A program made the translations under genes and the position numbers. Positions 1-10,462 of a DNA stretch of 34,151 bases are shown here, piece by piece (position 1 is the first letter of the stretch; every line of letters starts with the position of its first letter). Location: assembly GCA_003614735.1 (NCBI GenBank), contig KZ992534.1, forward strand, positions 1 to 34,151, written 5' to 3'. The notes beneath the pieces were generated by a model that searched no databases, was not told the DNA's origin, and worked only from the letters and a program-made list of their open reading frames with translations. This DNA is from Thamnocephalis sphaerospora (Eukaryota > Zoopagomycota > Zoopagomycetes > Zoopagales > Sigmoideomycetaceae).

Positions 1-588
1 GCCTAACGGCTGCGGCTTATATAGCGGGCGGCTTGCTGGCCGTAAGGCATCGACAGGGGCTAGTGGTCGAGCCTACATGGGTTTGGAACAACATCGAATA
101 ACGTAGGATTGACGTTCGCGTTCTAATCTTAGCCTCGCGACCTCATGTTGTTGTCTGCTCGGCGTCCGTGCCCTTCGCGTTAGCTTGACGGCGTCGCGTT
201 AGTACAAGATCGGTGTCTGTGCACTAATGCAGACATCTGCTCGGCAGCCTCGTTGTGGTGGGCGATATTTGTATGGAAAGTGGAAAATACGTGTGGTTGG
301 AGGCCCGCACGTTACATATACCTCGATGTAATGCGAATATAGAACAGTAATCCACATGCCGCAGCATCCCCTAGTAGTGTTTAAGCACATCACATGCATA
401 TCCCGAACAAGTACGACAATACGATTGAGCATAAGAATGAGATGTGTGAGGGGAACGTGATCAAGCGCCATTTTTGCGCCGCCTCTTACACGTTGCTGAT
501 TGATGCATACAAGCTGCTGTAACTGGCCCTGCTACATAACTTGGTTTTCTGCTCTTTCATCGGTAAGGCTTTCTACTTTGCCGCCTAC
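1..588. other. left-edge non-coding stretch, probable 5' flank
   Basis: No recognisable gene was found here. A minus-strand ATG frame (199-471, 90 codons) is open but resembles no family I know and has no splice or promoter support, so it is not called. The right part is presumably the upstream region of the secreted-protein gene that starts at 721. Confidence 0.4.
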
Positions 589-595
589 TATAAAA
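589..595 (+). promoter_or_regulatory. TATA box of the 721-1955 gene
   Basis: TATAAAA lies about 130 bp upstream of the ATG at 721, in a spacer with no competing start. The position fits a fungal core promoter with a leader of roughly 100 nt. Assignment to this gene is inferred from distance and orientation. Confidence 0.55.
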
Positions 596-720
596 CCAGC
601 AGACTGCGCACTCGCATCGAGCTTTATATCTTCTTGCCACCAGCATTGCAGTAACGCACCCACCCACAGTAGCGCAGCTCTGCACCGATTAGACACGCTA
701 CATTCAATCATTCCAACAGC

Positions 721-1955
721 ATGAAGTGCATTGTCGCCACCATGCTCCTTGCCACTATGGCTAGCACGCTGGGATACGACAGTGATGCACACGCCAGTCC
801 GGCGCGCAGGATCGCCCGAGCGCAGCGGCCGATCACTGCCTCAGACTGGAGTCATATCCCTGAACTTGACATCAAGAAAGTATTACCACTGGTTAAAAAC
901 TTTGACTATATTGCACAGGTCAATTACAAGGGTAATGAAGGAACGGTCGTGTGCACCAGTTCTGATTTTTTGGGTCGTCGGATAAAGCATACTGCCAAGG
1001 TAAATGATCTGCAGCGATGCATGCTGAGCTAGTACGCTTACAGTATCTTTGAGCAGCACATTTCAGGCGGTATAGACACACCTGGTCTGGCTGTCATATC
1101 TGCTGGCTCATTCCCAAAGCTGGAGCCGATTCCGAATATCAGGTATGTGCCAAAGGCGCTCCAGCTCAACTAGCTGGTCTGTCTGCCTATAACTGACTTT
1201 GATGCATGCAGCAATTGGGTGCCTGGAAAACGTGAACTTCTATTATGAGAGCATTAGCCCAGAGAGTAAGTGTCCATGTGTGCCTTGCGTATACGATCAG
1301 CGCCATTCCTTTGACTCCGAAAATAGGTATTAGAATTCGTAACGGCATGGCAAAGGTGCCGTACGTTATTCTTACCGACTTGCACAGGATAACGGGCATA
1401 TACAAGAAAAAATTCGGCGCCATACACACCGATATTCCACAAGAAGATGAACCGGAAAGTTATGAAAACGAGAGCGGCTACCGCCCGCCCGAGGATCATC
1501 TAGCGCCCGAGAACGATGGCCATACAGGCATGACTAGCGTGAAAAAGCGGATTTCGTGGATGCTCGGTGCAACCATCTGCGATGTCTCGACTGGCGTGCC
1601 GCCGTATGGCTTCGAGAAATACTTGACTGGCATTAGACCTTGGAAAAGTGGAGAGCTGAAACGTGTCATGCTGGAATTGCAAAAGTCAAAGGAGACGTGC
1701 CTGCCAGTCAAAATATCAAGCCAACACTTGAATGCGCTCACGGAAAAGCTGACGACTTGTATTGCGAATGATCGACCGACAATCCGCAAGCTGGACCTGG
1801 AGCTAGTGCAAAGACTCGCAGATGACAGTGACATCAAGATAGCAGGCAATCATATCATTCAAGGCACGATGATGGTGACTGGAGCAGCATTAAACGCTAT
1901 CAATCCGTTCTTTAGACACCAACAAAGCTCTGTCAAGATAACCGAATCGCAATGA
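721..1955 (+). CDS. secreted protein of unknown family, multi-exon
   Basis: I do not recognise the family. The start at 721 opens with a likely signal peptide (MKCIVATMLLATMASTLG, residues 1-18), so export is predicted. A phase-consistent model is 721-999, 1076-1142, 1212-1265 and 1327-1955, giving 342 residues. The third intron has a clear GTAAGT donor at 1266 and its AG at 1325-1326. The last exon encodes about 210 residues, hydrophilic in its centre (acidic stretch around QEDEPESYENESGY), with basic and helical segments at the end. An AATAAA signal lies at 1977-1982, just after the TGA. The second exon is uncertain: a different frame over 1033-1142 gives a more protein-like peptide (GIDTPGLAVISAGSFPK) but cannot be joined to the next exon in phase. 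Gene existence is fairly sure; exon 2 is not. Confidence 0.65.
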
Positions 1956-1976
1956 GCATATAAGATTTAGACATAA

Positions 1977-1982
1977 AATAAA
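1977..1982 (+). terminator. AATAAA polyadenylation signal
   Basis: A canonical AATAAA hexamer lies 21 bp after the TGA of the 721-1955 gene, consistent with 3' end formation there. Confidence 0.6.
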
Positions 1983-2307
1983 GCCTGTGCCGAGCGTGCC
2001 ACCTTGTTTGGCACAGCTTTTGCAGATTAATGAAATAGCTGTTCATTTAGTGGCCATTTATGCCATGGTTACGGCTTACAGTTTTGCGGTTTTATCCGCT
2101 CGCGTAGGCCGCGCTGTCAAGCAATACAATGCATGAACGAGGTAACTTTCAGACCCGCTCTTGCGGGCAGACATTGGGTTGAATCGCTACGCATTTGTGT
2201 GTTATTGCTCTATAGCGCACGCGAAGGGGTAGCTATCGCTCGAGACTGAGCAGCTTCCGTCGCCTCTTTGATGGTCTGAGCCCATGTGAGCAACAGCGGA
2301 GGCCAGC

Positions 2308-3053
2308 TTACTTCATTCGTCTCTTGACGCGCAGGATCGCGGTCGTTTGTGTGCGTTGGTTGTGCTTGCCCCTGAAGACACTGCTTGTTATTTGGCATGG
2401 CGCCCAAAGGTACTTTACGCTTGTCAATTTTGCTTGCAGCCGCACTTGCCGCCGCCCGCTTGGCCTGCTTGCGGTTGGCGGTAGTATCAGCGTGTCTGGA
2501 ATATCGCTCGGCTTAATGGCCTCAGCTTCTGGAATGGTTGAGTTCTTATTTGCGCGAGCTGGCGTTGGCGGACTTTTGATTGCGCCAATAGTGGTGACCT
2601 TTTCGGGGGAGGTTGGCGGAGGCACTGCTGGTCTGGAGTGGCGGCAGAGCATTGCTAGCCTGGGGGTGGCTGCGGTGTGTTGTGCGTCTGAGATGACGGC
2701 GGGTTGTTGACCTGGTTGAGGCGTGAGCTGGAAAGCCGTGACTCGACGCACTCTTGAGTGCCGTCAAGCTGGTTTTGCTCGCTGTAGCGCTTGCATTTTG
2801 CGCCGGCGCTTCTACTCTTTCGGGTCGAGCAGGCACTCGGAAAAGGTCCTGTCTGCTTGCGGTGACGGTGAATCTTCTCTGCATCTGCAAGGCAGGTGCG
2901 GAGATCCATTGGCTTTCCAAACGTGGATAGACGCCCTTTTAGGCAAGTGCTGCTTGAACAGGTGTACACTCCCAGTACTCACTGCTGCTGGGCGGCCCGG
3001 TCGCGCGAGCCGTGTTCACACTCTTGTTTGCTCTGTCCCTGGTTGTGGGCCAT
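2308..3053 (-). CDS. possible Pro/Ser-rich protein, doubtful
   Basis: All three minus frames are largely open here, so this is tentative. One spliced reading starts at ATG 3053-3051 (MAHNQGQSKQECEHG...), leaves at a good GTGAGT donor at 2982, and continues through several short Ser/Pro/Ala-rich exons to a stop at 2308-2310. Some of its donors (GTCAAC, GTCACC) are weak. A competing frame reads a Lys/Ala-rich tail (RKQAKRAAASAAASKIDKRK) to a stop at 2210. No domain is recognised. The plus-strand ORF 2723-3193 covers the same DNA and is equally unsupported. RNA evidence would be needed to choose. Confidence 0.25.
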
Positions 3054-3641
3054 TCAACGATTTTCTTAGAGGGAAAGGAAAAGGACAACAAAGCCACAGA
3101 TTGGAGGATGATATAAGCGGATACGTTATACAGCGCCGTGTCAAGTCACTGGCGAAGGACAAGACGGTAATTGCCTGTGTATCAGAATGCTGACAGCTGC
3201 TTGTGACGCCGGGAAAGAACGACTCGACGCTTTAATGGCCAGTGCAGCCGATAGATCCTTCGTGTGTAAAGATTCACCAAGCTTCAGTCACCGCAATGCC
3301 ATGAATGTATCCATTTAGGTGTCTGCGTGTGGACGTACGGTTGGCACATCTGTCTATGCAGTGTAACACGCCGTCTTATTGTTCCTTATGCAGTTTCCAC
3401 AACCCAACTGGGGCACAGGGTGGGTTCACGGACAGTGCTACTATTGGCGCTGCTGCCTGCTATCACCAGACCTTTTGGGCACTGCCAATCACCCACTGGT
3501 TCTCGCGCCGCCATTTATCGGCTTATGTATAGCAGCTGCGCCCTGATCCACCGCCGTCAAAGCCACACGTCTTCCACTCTCTACCCACGTCTGTCATTGT
3601 CAAGCTAGTATACATATCCACGATACTGTGCTTTCCTTCTT
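3054..3641. other. intergenic region before the membrane-protein gene
   Basis: No gene is recognised. Short plus-strand frames (3305-3532, 3327-3608) lack conserved features. The region probably holds the promoter of the seven-helix protein starting at 3642, but I see no clear TATA box. Confidence 0.4.
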
Positions 3642-4639
3642 ATGCTTGTTGCCACACGCGAAGAAGTCGCCTTGTGGCTGGGCAATGAATGGGTGCAGAA
3701 TGCTACGTACTTTGGCGGCGTACCGCTGCACCCGCTCGGTGAACAGTCTTTTTACCAGTTTGTAACGAACGCCAATGATTCAGCGGAATTCCGCAAATCC
3801 ATGGCTGTCATCTTTCAGCATTTTTTCATTAATGTCGTGGGGGCCGCCTTGTTTTTACGGAATCTAGTGATTTCTGCACGACTGGTGCGCCGACGGCCGC
3901 ACGCTATTGCCACACAGAGCTGTCTAGTGCAGTCAGCGGTTGGTTTAGCTTGCGTTATCTTTTCAGTGTCCGGTTCACTGTCGACCGGTCCAAGCTGCCG
4001 CCAGACGGCCTGGATGACCACGACTTCCGCGCGCATTGGCGATATTTGTGTCGCCGCCGTACTGCTGCAAAAGGCGTACCTCGTCACTAATCGCAACCGC
4101 TGGGTTCTCCTCTTCATTCCGGTCATTGCTGCATCGGCACCGATTATCCTCTACATATCCTGGTCAGCTCCTACCATCATGACAATCGACAGCGGCTGCA
4201 TCTTCGTCTATCCAGAGTACTTTCCATGGCTGCGCTTTGGCCTGCATGCACCGATGAACATTGCTTTGACTGGCATTTTTTTCAACGTGGTCTATCGGCA
4301 ATGGAAGCAGTTTGGAACACATGCCTGGGAACAGCTAGCGAAAGAAGGCATCCAAGTTGGCCTGCTGATGCTACTCTCAAATCTTTTGTGCACCTTTTTT
4401 GTCGCTTTCGAGGTTCTTGGACTTTATTCGATCATGATTGTTCTTGCCGACTGGTGAGTGTTTTGTGTCGACAGGTACCGAGTATCTAGTGGCTTACACG
4501 CGCAATGCGGTACGTGCGTGTCCGATCTAGGTGTATCTGTTCATTCCTGCTCGTGAGGCACGTTAGCGGATCCAGACGAAAGACCAGGATGTATCAGAAA
4601 ACACCGCCACCGATTCGCGCAGATGTTCGAAGCTACTAA
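3642..4639 (+). CDS. seven-transmembrane protein, unknown fungal family
   Basis: A polytopic membrane protein of 306 residues. Exon 1 is 3642-4453 and exon 2 is 4531-4639; the 77-nt intron starts GTGAGT and ends CTAG. Reading through without splicing stops at once after ADW, whereas splicing completes the seventh helix (ADWCICSFLLVRHV) and adds a basic tail. Predicted helices: about 54-78, 93-113, 128-148, 154-174, 197-218, 236-258 and 260-282. The N-terminus (about 50 residues, with NAT and NDS sequons) would be outside if the topology is receptor-like. No rhodopsin, Ste2/Ste3, PQ-loop or Pth11 motif is seen, so a GPCR role is only suggested by helix count. Ligand and function are unknown. 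Confidence 0.75.
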
Positions 4640-4692
4640 CGGTCTAGCACTGCCGACTACAATATGTCGCATAGCAACTATGCCCATGGTAG

Positions 4693-5317
4693 TGTTGTAA
4701 ATGTATAGATTGGCACGCTAGGTATCATACAGGTACTGGAATTAAAAGACTGCGGTATTTGGGGTCACATAGCTGCACCCGACACACGGGTGTAGTGACA
4801 TATCAGACAACTCGACTGGCGGTAACCTGTGTTGCTGCCCCCTCGACGCAAATCACCAACTACACGCATTGGAGCAGCTGGGACGAGCCAAACTGCATGG
4901 TCTTTGCTAGCGCAATGTCTGGTAGCGACTATGCGTCGTGGCAAATGGCGCTGTCAGACTCACAAATGTGTGTGTGTTGGTAAGAAGACGTGCGTGGAAA
5001 CAAATGGACTTGCTGCACAGTATACGGACAAAGTGGCTGTTACAGCCCACTCTGGTGCGTTCCTGGTAACGCAACAGATTGAGCGAAAATACGAAAAGCC
5101 GGGTGTCCCTTGCATCGCTGAGACTTTATCTCTCATATCCTTTGCAAGGGATGGTATGGCCAGCAGCCAGTTCAACGTGAGGCTTGAAAAATGGCGCCTT
5201 AGCGTTTACCCGCCACGGCATGTCGTTGTCTCGATTTCGATGGTGCATTCGATTCGGCACATTCGGTCAGTATACGGCAGCCAAGCGATAATTGCGTTAC
5301 AAAACACGCAGAAATAG
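4693..5317 (+). pseudogene. small Cys-containing protein, reading frame broken at a TG repeat
   Basis: Two overlapping frames look like halves of one protein. The first ends ...DYASWQMALSDSQMC then runs into a TAA at 4981-4983. The second, one frame over, continues KKTCVETNGLAAQYTDKV to a TAG at 5315-5317. They cross exactly at a short TG tract (about 4967-4977), where gain or loss of one TG unit would restore continuity. No in-frame ATG is visible for the first half, so an upstream exon is missing or the gene is decayed. AATAAA at 5335-5340 suggests a transcript end. It may be a pseudogene, a polymorphic allele or an assembly error. Cysteine content and size suggest a secreted protein; family unknown. 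Confidence 0.4.
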
Positions 5318-5334
5318 CAAGGCAAAGAGTGTGA

Positions 5335-5340
5335 AATAAA
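5335..5340 (+). terminator. AATAAA polyadenylation signal
   Basis: AATAAA lies 18 bp past the TAG of the broken frame ending at 5317, consistent with a transcript terminating here. Confidence 0.45.
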
Positions 5341-5539
5341 CGGCAAAGAAGAGAACAGTACATATCCAGCAGACGCATGACTGCACTCCCAATAGAGGTG
5401 AAACTGTGTAACGGCAAGCATTGAAACGATCCTGCGCGGAACGATAGAAGACGCATCCACTGATATGGTATCACACAAGCTCGGTAGTGGCGGCTGAGCG
5501 GCGTGCACCGCTAGTCCCGGAAACCGACCGTGTCTAGCA

Positions 5540-5546
5540 GATAAAA
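5540..5546 (+). promoter_or_regulatory. TATA-like box of the GH16 gene
   Basis: GATAAAA lies about 120 bp upstream of the ATG at 5664, a spacing similar to the TATA box at 589. No other candidate lies between it and the preceding gene. Confidence 0.4.
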
Positions 5547-5663
5547 GCAGCGTCGCTGTCCGGCCAGCGCCACAACGGCATATCTACATTGTCTTCTTGC
5601 ATTCACCGCATTCACCATCATCATACACTGCTGAGCATCCGTCACTCTACACAACCACAGACC

Positions 5664-6612
5664 ATGGTGCGTAGCCAGCACTGCGCTGCGTGTGCTTTTG
5701 TGAGATAGCGCGGCTGATGTGTTTTTAGATTCACATCAAGGCCATACCGTTCCTTGTTGCCGCCATGCTGGTCATTGGCGCGGCTGCCAGTGTCAAGTCG
5801 CTAGAGCAGAGTGGCTCTACACTGCAGCCAAATCGCACAAGCGACACGGTCGACTGCGTAGATGAGCCCGGTGTGGGACTGCCGAAGCCCGGCAATGGTG
5901 AGGCCCAGCGGCCAACCTGCAGGCCCACTGTCTACAATTTCGACGACGAGCGTGATCTGGCTGCATTGGCCGATCCAAGCTTTGACAACAACTACTGCGC
6001 CGAAAACGCCGAGGTCTCCAACGGCAATCTGGTGCTCAAACTGACGGCTAAATGCGGTCCTTCGATTGGCCCTTCCTTTGAGTTCCGCGAGGGCAAGGTC
6101 GAGGCGCGTATCCGCACCGGCCGCACAAGCGGCGTAGTCACTTCGCTTTACGTGAGTACATCGAGTTTGCTCGCGTTTGAAATCAGTACTAATGGCCAAC
6201 ACTCCCGTGCACCTGCCAGCTTCGAAGCGGCATTGGGCCAGATGGCAGCCAGGATGAAGTAGACATTGAGTTTGTTGGCAAGGACCCAAATCGCTTCCAG
6301 TCGTTTGTCTGGGTGAATGGCAAGCGCGGGCAGGAGACGCCAGAGTATCACGACGTCGGGCAGGACACATCGACAGACTACCATGTCTACGGCATAGACT
6401 ACCAAAAGGACAGCATTAGCTGGCTGCTGGACGGAAGAGTGGTTCGCACGCTGCATCGCCAGAATGCGGCCGTTTTTCCCAGCGAAAAGCAACGCTTCAA
6501 GATTACCCTTTGGGATGGCAGCGACTACGACGACTGGGCTGGCCCAATCGACAAGTCGCAGTATCCGTATCATGCCTACTTTGACTGGATCAGATTCACA
6601 CCATACTGCTAG
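5664..6612 (+). CDS. Crh-type GH16 chitin-glucan transglycosylase
   Basis: Cell-wall enzyme of glycoside hydrolase family 16, Crh group, which cross-links chitin to beta-glucan. Exons: 5664-5666 (ATG alone), 5729-6151 and 6220-6612, giving 272 residues. The second intron has a TACTAAT branch site around 6187. Residues 2-22 (IHIKAIPFLVAAMLVIGAAAS) form the signal peptide. The GH16 catalytic signature DEVDIEF spans 154-160, with Glu155 the expected nucleophile and Glu159 the acid/base, both intact. Downstream come conserved strands (YHVYGIDY, SISWLLDGRVVRTL) and the WDGSDYDDWAG loop. The protein ends shortly after (FDWIRFTPYC) with no Ser/Thr stalk or GPI signal and no chitin-binding module, so it is probably freely secreted. 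An ATTAAA at 6698 may be its polyadenylation signal. Confidence 0.9.
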
Positions 6613-7249
6613 CTGGTGCGTGTCGCCTCATCTTTGTCGTGCATATGCCCTCTGGGCAGTATCTACCACGGTGTTTGCATGATTATGTCAATTCTTCATT
6701 AAACAGCATGAAAACATGAGCGCAATTGTGTTCCATTTAACGCGCTAGATTCTGATGCAAACGGACAGCTAAAAGCATCAGCAGGATACCAACGCGAATC
6801 TACTTTGCGTGAGCGCCTTGCATGCGCCCAACCTAAACCGCAGCCGCTGTTGATAGACCACATTGGATTAAACAATTACAAGAACAGCGTCCATCGATAC
6901 ATACAGATCAAAGCTCAACTGTACATGCATTTAAACAGACGAAAACACAGCCAGTACCGGCTGCAACGGTGGAGATACTGACCAAAAATGCGCAGAGGAG
7001 CGCTAAGCTAGTGATGGCGCTCCGCATCCAAGGCATATATGCGTGGCAACGCTGCCAATGTCCATCTGGCCGTCTGCTTAGGATGGACACAGTACTCTTG
7101 CTGGGGTGGCTGCATGGCTAGCAGGGGAAATGAATTAGACGCGCTCTTGTTTACCTAAAGCACATCTCTGTCTTTTGTTTACTGTTGCATCGCAGCGCGC
7201 GTCTTGCCACGTTTATCGCCGTTACTCCCATTATCCACCTTCTCCAGCC
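6613..7249. other. intergenic region between the GH16 and BARD1-like genes
   Basis: Holds the GH16 3' UTR (ATTAAA at 6698-6703) and the upstream region of the gene starting at 7250. No further coding signal, repeat or clear TATA box was seen. Confidence 0.5.
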
Positions 7250-9778
7250 ATGGCCACTATGCAGACTGCCAGCCGGTTTTTACTTGCTCTAAGCAGCTTT
7301 GAGCGCCTGCTCAAGTGCGGTATTTGGTAAGGATTGTGCCCACTCTGCCGAGGCTCATCGCACATGCCAACTAACGCTGCGCAACCAGCGGCCACCTGAT
7401 GTCAGAAACGCATACAGTCATGGAATGCGGTCATAACTTTTGCCAGTGAGTTCACGTAATACTGATTCACGCGCCAGTACACGACCGGCTGACACTGCGT
7501 GCCAGCATTTGTGCAGAAGAAAGACTCGGTGCAGACTGTCAATGCCCGACCTGCGGTCTTCCGGCGCGCGTCGGCAATCTTCGCAAGAATCTATCGCACG
7601 ATATGCTGGTAATGTGTGCCCAGCGCATGCGTCAGCTGACCGGCACACAGTCGGTGGTTCAGTCAGCGGAGTGCGCGGATGCCGAAGGCATAAAAGAACG
7701 CGCAGCGGCAACACCGAGAAAGAACATGCAACAAACAAGCGATACTGGGCCTGGTCTAAGGGGTTCCGAAAAACGATCTCGCAGAGCCAACAAGCCTGAC
7801 AGGGAGGTAAAGCGGCGAAAGAGTGGCTTGGAAGACGCGGCAACTGGCGTGGAACCGTCAGTGCCCGATGTCGGTGTGCAAAATGAACACAATCGCGTTG
7901 CATTGCGTGCTCTGCCAGCAAACGTCAGCGCATCGGTGTCGACAGAGGCAGCTCAGACGGCATGCTCAACGCCAGGAAAAGTGAAGGATGGCGGCCGTGG
8001 AAAGCCAAAGTCAAAGCGTGTAGTCACACCCGCCAAGTCTGCTGCTAAACAGGTGCGTGGCGACGGCCTATGCATGCTACTGGTATGCTGACTCGAGTCT
8101 TTTCAATTGCAGTCTGCTAAAAAGCCCATAACAACGACATACGATAAGTCTGCAGAGGTACATGGCAGTGGCAGTGGTTGTGGTTGTGGTGAATATAAGC
8201 TGTGCAGCTTACACCTGAATGCTACCCATTAGGACACGCTTGCTACACCGCGTGTATCGCTGCGTCGACGCAAGGTAGACAATTATTTTTCACCGGCCAA
8301 CTACTCCGGCTACGATGACACATGTGCTGGTTTCGTCAAGGAAAAGTCGCCTCGAACGGCGGTAGGTATACACGAGCATACCATAGTAATTACAGATATC
8401 ACATGGTGTTTATTCATTTGCATGATATAGAAAGACCAAGCTACGCCTGGTGCTGCTAGTTTCATGACTCCACCGCCAACCGTCCGTAGTAACAGCACTG
8501 GTGCGGACGAGTGGTCATGCACTATGTGCACCTTTTTGAACCCCACCAAAGCCCGCAAATGCAAGATATGCTTACAGCCGCGAGGAAAATCGCGTGTTGC
8601 CACGGTGTTTGATGACGCAGTAGCACAGGCTGTAGATGGCGCAAATGACTACACTTTGGAGCAGCTGGGCCAACGCACAAGCACGGGCGAAAAATGTGTT
8701 GTGGCATTGGGACAGGCAAAGGGCAGACATTCTCGGACGCGCTCCACATCGGCGGCGGAGCCTGGCAACGTAACACCAGCCAGCCGCAGCAAAAGAGCCA
8801 CAGTGATAACGGTTGACTTGAATACGGCTAAAACAGAACCAGCAACAAGCTGCAAAAGTACATCCGATAGCCAGCAGACATATATAACAGACACGCCATC
8901 GGCACAGGCCCTTGCTATGAATACACCACACACGCGCACCCTGGCACGAACACTCTCTACGGAAACAAGCAGCACGACGCCGCACATTCTTGCCACTGGC
9001 TTGAAGCAGAGTGAGCTGGTATGTGACATCATTGGTATGTACATGGCGCAAACCCGCTGCTTACCATCGCTGTATCGTTTAGAGTATCATTCGATCAATT
9101 TCCATGCGTGGTCTCAAGCCAAAAATGATGTCCGAGTTTACAGAACGTACAACACACGTGGTGGTCCCAGCAGACGCCAAGGGACTGGCGCCACGCACGG
9201 TCAAGTACATGTCGGCACTGCTAGCTGGCTGTTGGATTGTGGATTTTGATTGTACGTATACCGTTAGCCATCATTGCAATTGTGTAAGCATACTCACACT
9301 CGCATTCTGCGATAGGGGTGGTCAAAAGCGTAGAGGCCGGCTGTTGGCTCGATCCAGCACCCTTTGAGGTGCACGGCGACTCGGGTGTGGGTGTGTCGGA
9401 TGCCGTGCGGCGTAGTCGCCTTCGTGAGGCCAACCGGGTAAGCGACCTGTGCTGGAGTAGTCAGCACGATCGTAATGTCAAACTTATACGCTCCTGTTTC
9501 AACAGTTGCCGCGGTTATTCGCAGGTCTACGCGTGCATCTGGCCAGCAAGCAGCACGACAGTCTGCGGCGCCTGATTGCACTCGGTGGCGGCGTACTGAC
9601 CACTGGAAACGACAGCACGGGTGATCATGTGCTGACAGTACTGGACAAGGATCCCACGAGCACGCGTGCGCGCAGCAGCCAGAGCGACATCAACGATGCA
9701 TGGCGCATCACGACAGAGCAGTTTTTACGCAGCATATCTCTGCAGCATCCATGCTGGCCAGAGTCGAAGTGCATATAG
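7250..9778 (+). CDS. BARD1-like RING / RanBP2-zinc-finger / tandem-BRCT protein
   Basis: Likely nuclear E3 ubiquitin-ligase subunit of the BRCA1/BARD1 type. Nine exons: 7250-7326, 7389-7445, 7506-8052, 8113-8157, 8233-8361, 8431-9018, 9083-9251, 9316-9437, 9506-9778; 668 residues. The RING is complete: C23, C26, C39, H41, C44, C47, C58, C61. It is followed by LRKNLSHDMLVMCAQRMRQL, matching the helix after the BARD1 RING. The centre is long and basic. Residues about 312-337 (EWSCTMCTFLNPTKARKCKIC) form a RanBP2-type zinc finger. Two BRCTs follow: about 482-577 (TTHVVVPAD, CWIVDFDW) and 579-668 (LPRLFAGLRVHL). The linker RRSRL...LPRLFAG resembles the BARD1 inter-BRCT region. There are no ankyrin repeats, unlike animal BARD1. 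An assignment to BRCA1 itself is less likely. The domains are certain; orthology is inferred. Confidence 0.87.
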
Positions 9779-10462
9779 ATGCATGGTACGACGCAAAGCA
9801 TGCTGGAAGCAGCATACGCTGGCCAAATGACTCGTGCCAATGCAGTATGTACAATAATAGCCATCGGTGAACCCATACACAAAGCGATGCATCAGTGCAA
9901 ACAGTGGCATGTTTTCTGGTAAAGTAAAAAACAGCAGTGTAGCAATGGGAGTGGAAAAGAGCGTCAAATAGATGCACGGCCAGTCTGGAGACGGCACGTT
10001 GACGGACAATGGGATGTAACTGATACTCATAGACTGAACAAAATCAGCGGATAGATGCTTGGAAAAAGAAGCACGGCAGAGATACGAAAGAGAGGGTGCA
10101 CGTAGGCTGGTGGACATTGGGCAAGGGCCGACGCAGCTGCGTGCGATCGTCATCCATCGACACGATAGCGCAGCCCGCTGCTTGCCATGAAGGTTCGGGC
10201 GTGAAAGAGAGTCTACGGGTTGTTGTCGCCGCCGTCGTCGTCGACACCAGCACCAACATCGGTGCAACAGCGGTGTCGCAGCAACGACGGCAACAAACCA
10301 TTGTTCTAAGCACATCAAATACTCGGTAGCCCGCAGCCTGTAGACTGTGTGCCTCCTGCTACCAATGACCATCGCCACCGCAGTCGGTCGCCTACGCTGC
10401 TGAAGCCACCCATCTTTTCCGCTGCTGACGACATGCTTCCCGTCACATACTACTCCGGCGAG
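9779..10462. other. intergenic region between convergent BARD1-like and PRL genes
   Basis: A 684-bp spacer that should hold the two 3' UTRs. It contains a short GTC/GCC-rich tract near 10220-10255. A long minus-strand frame (9725-10378) is open but has irregular composition and is not called. Confidence 0.45.

Noticed and set aside
4454-4474. A 21-nt intron in the seven-helix gene
   Set aside because: It gave a stop soon after. The 77-nt intron ending at 4530 completes helix 7 and fits the usual intron size.
9725-10378. Minus-strand 217-codon frame past the PRL 3' end
   Set aside because: It overlaps the BARD1-like last exon, starts at no clear promoter, and has Cys/Arg runs from triplet repeats. 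Likely chance.
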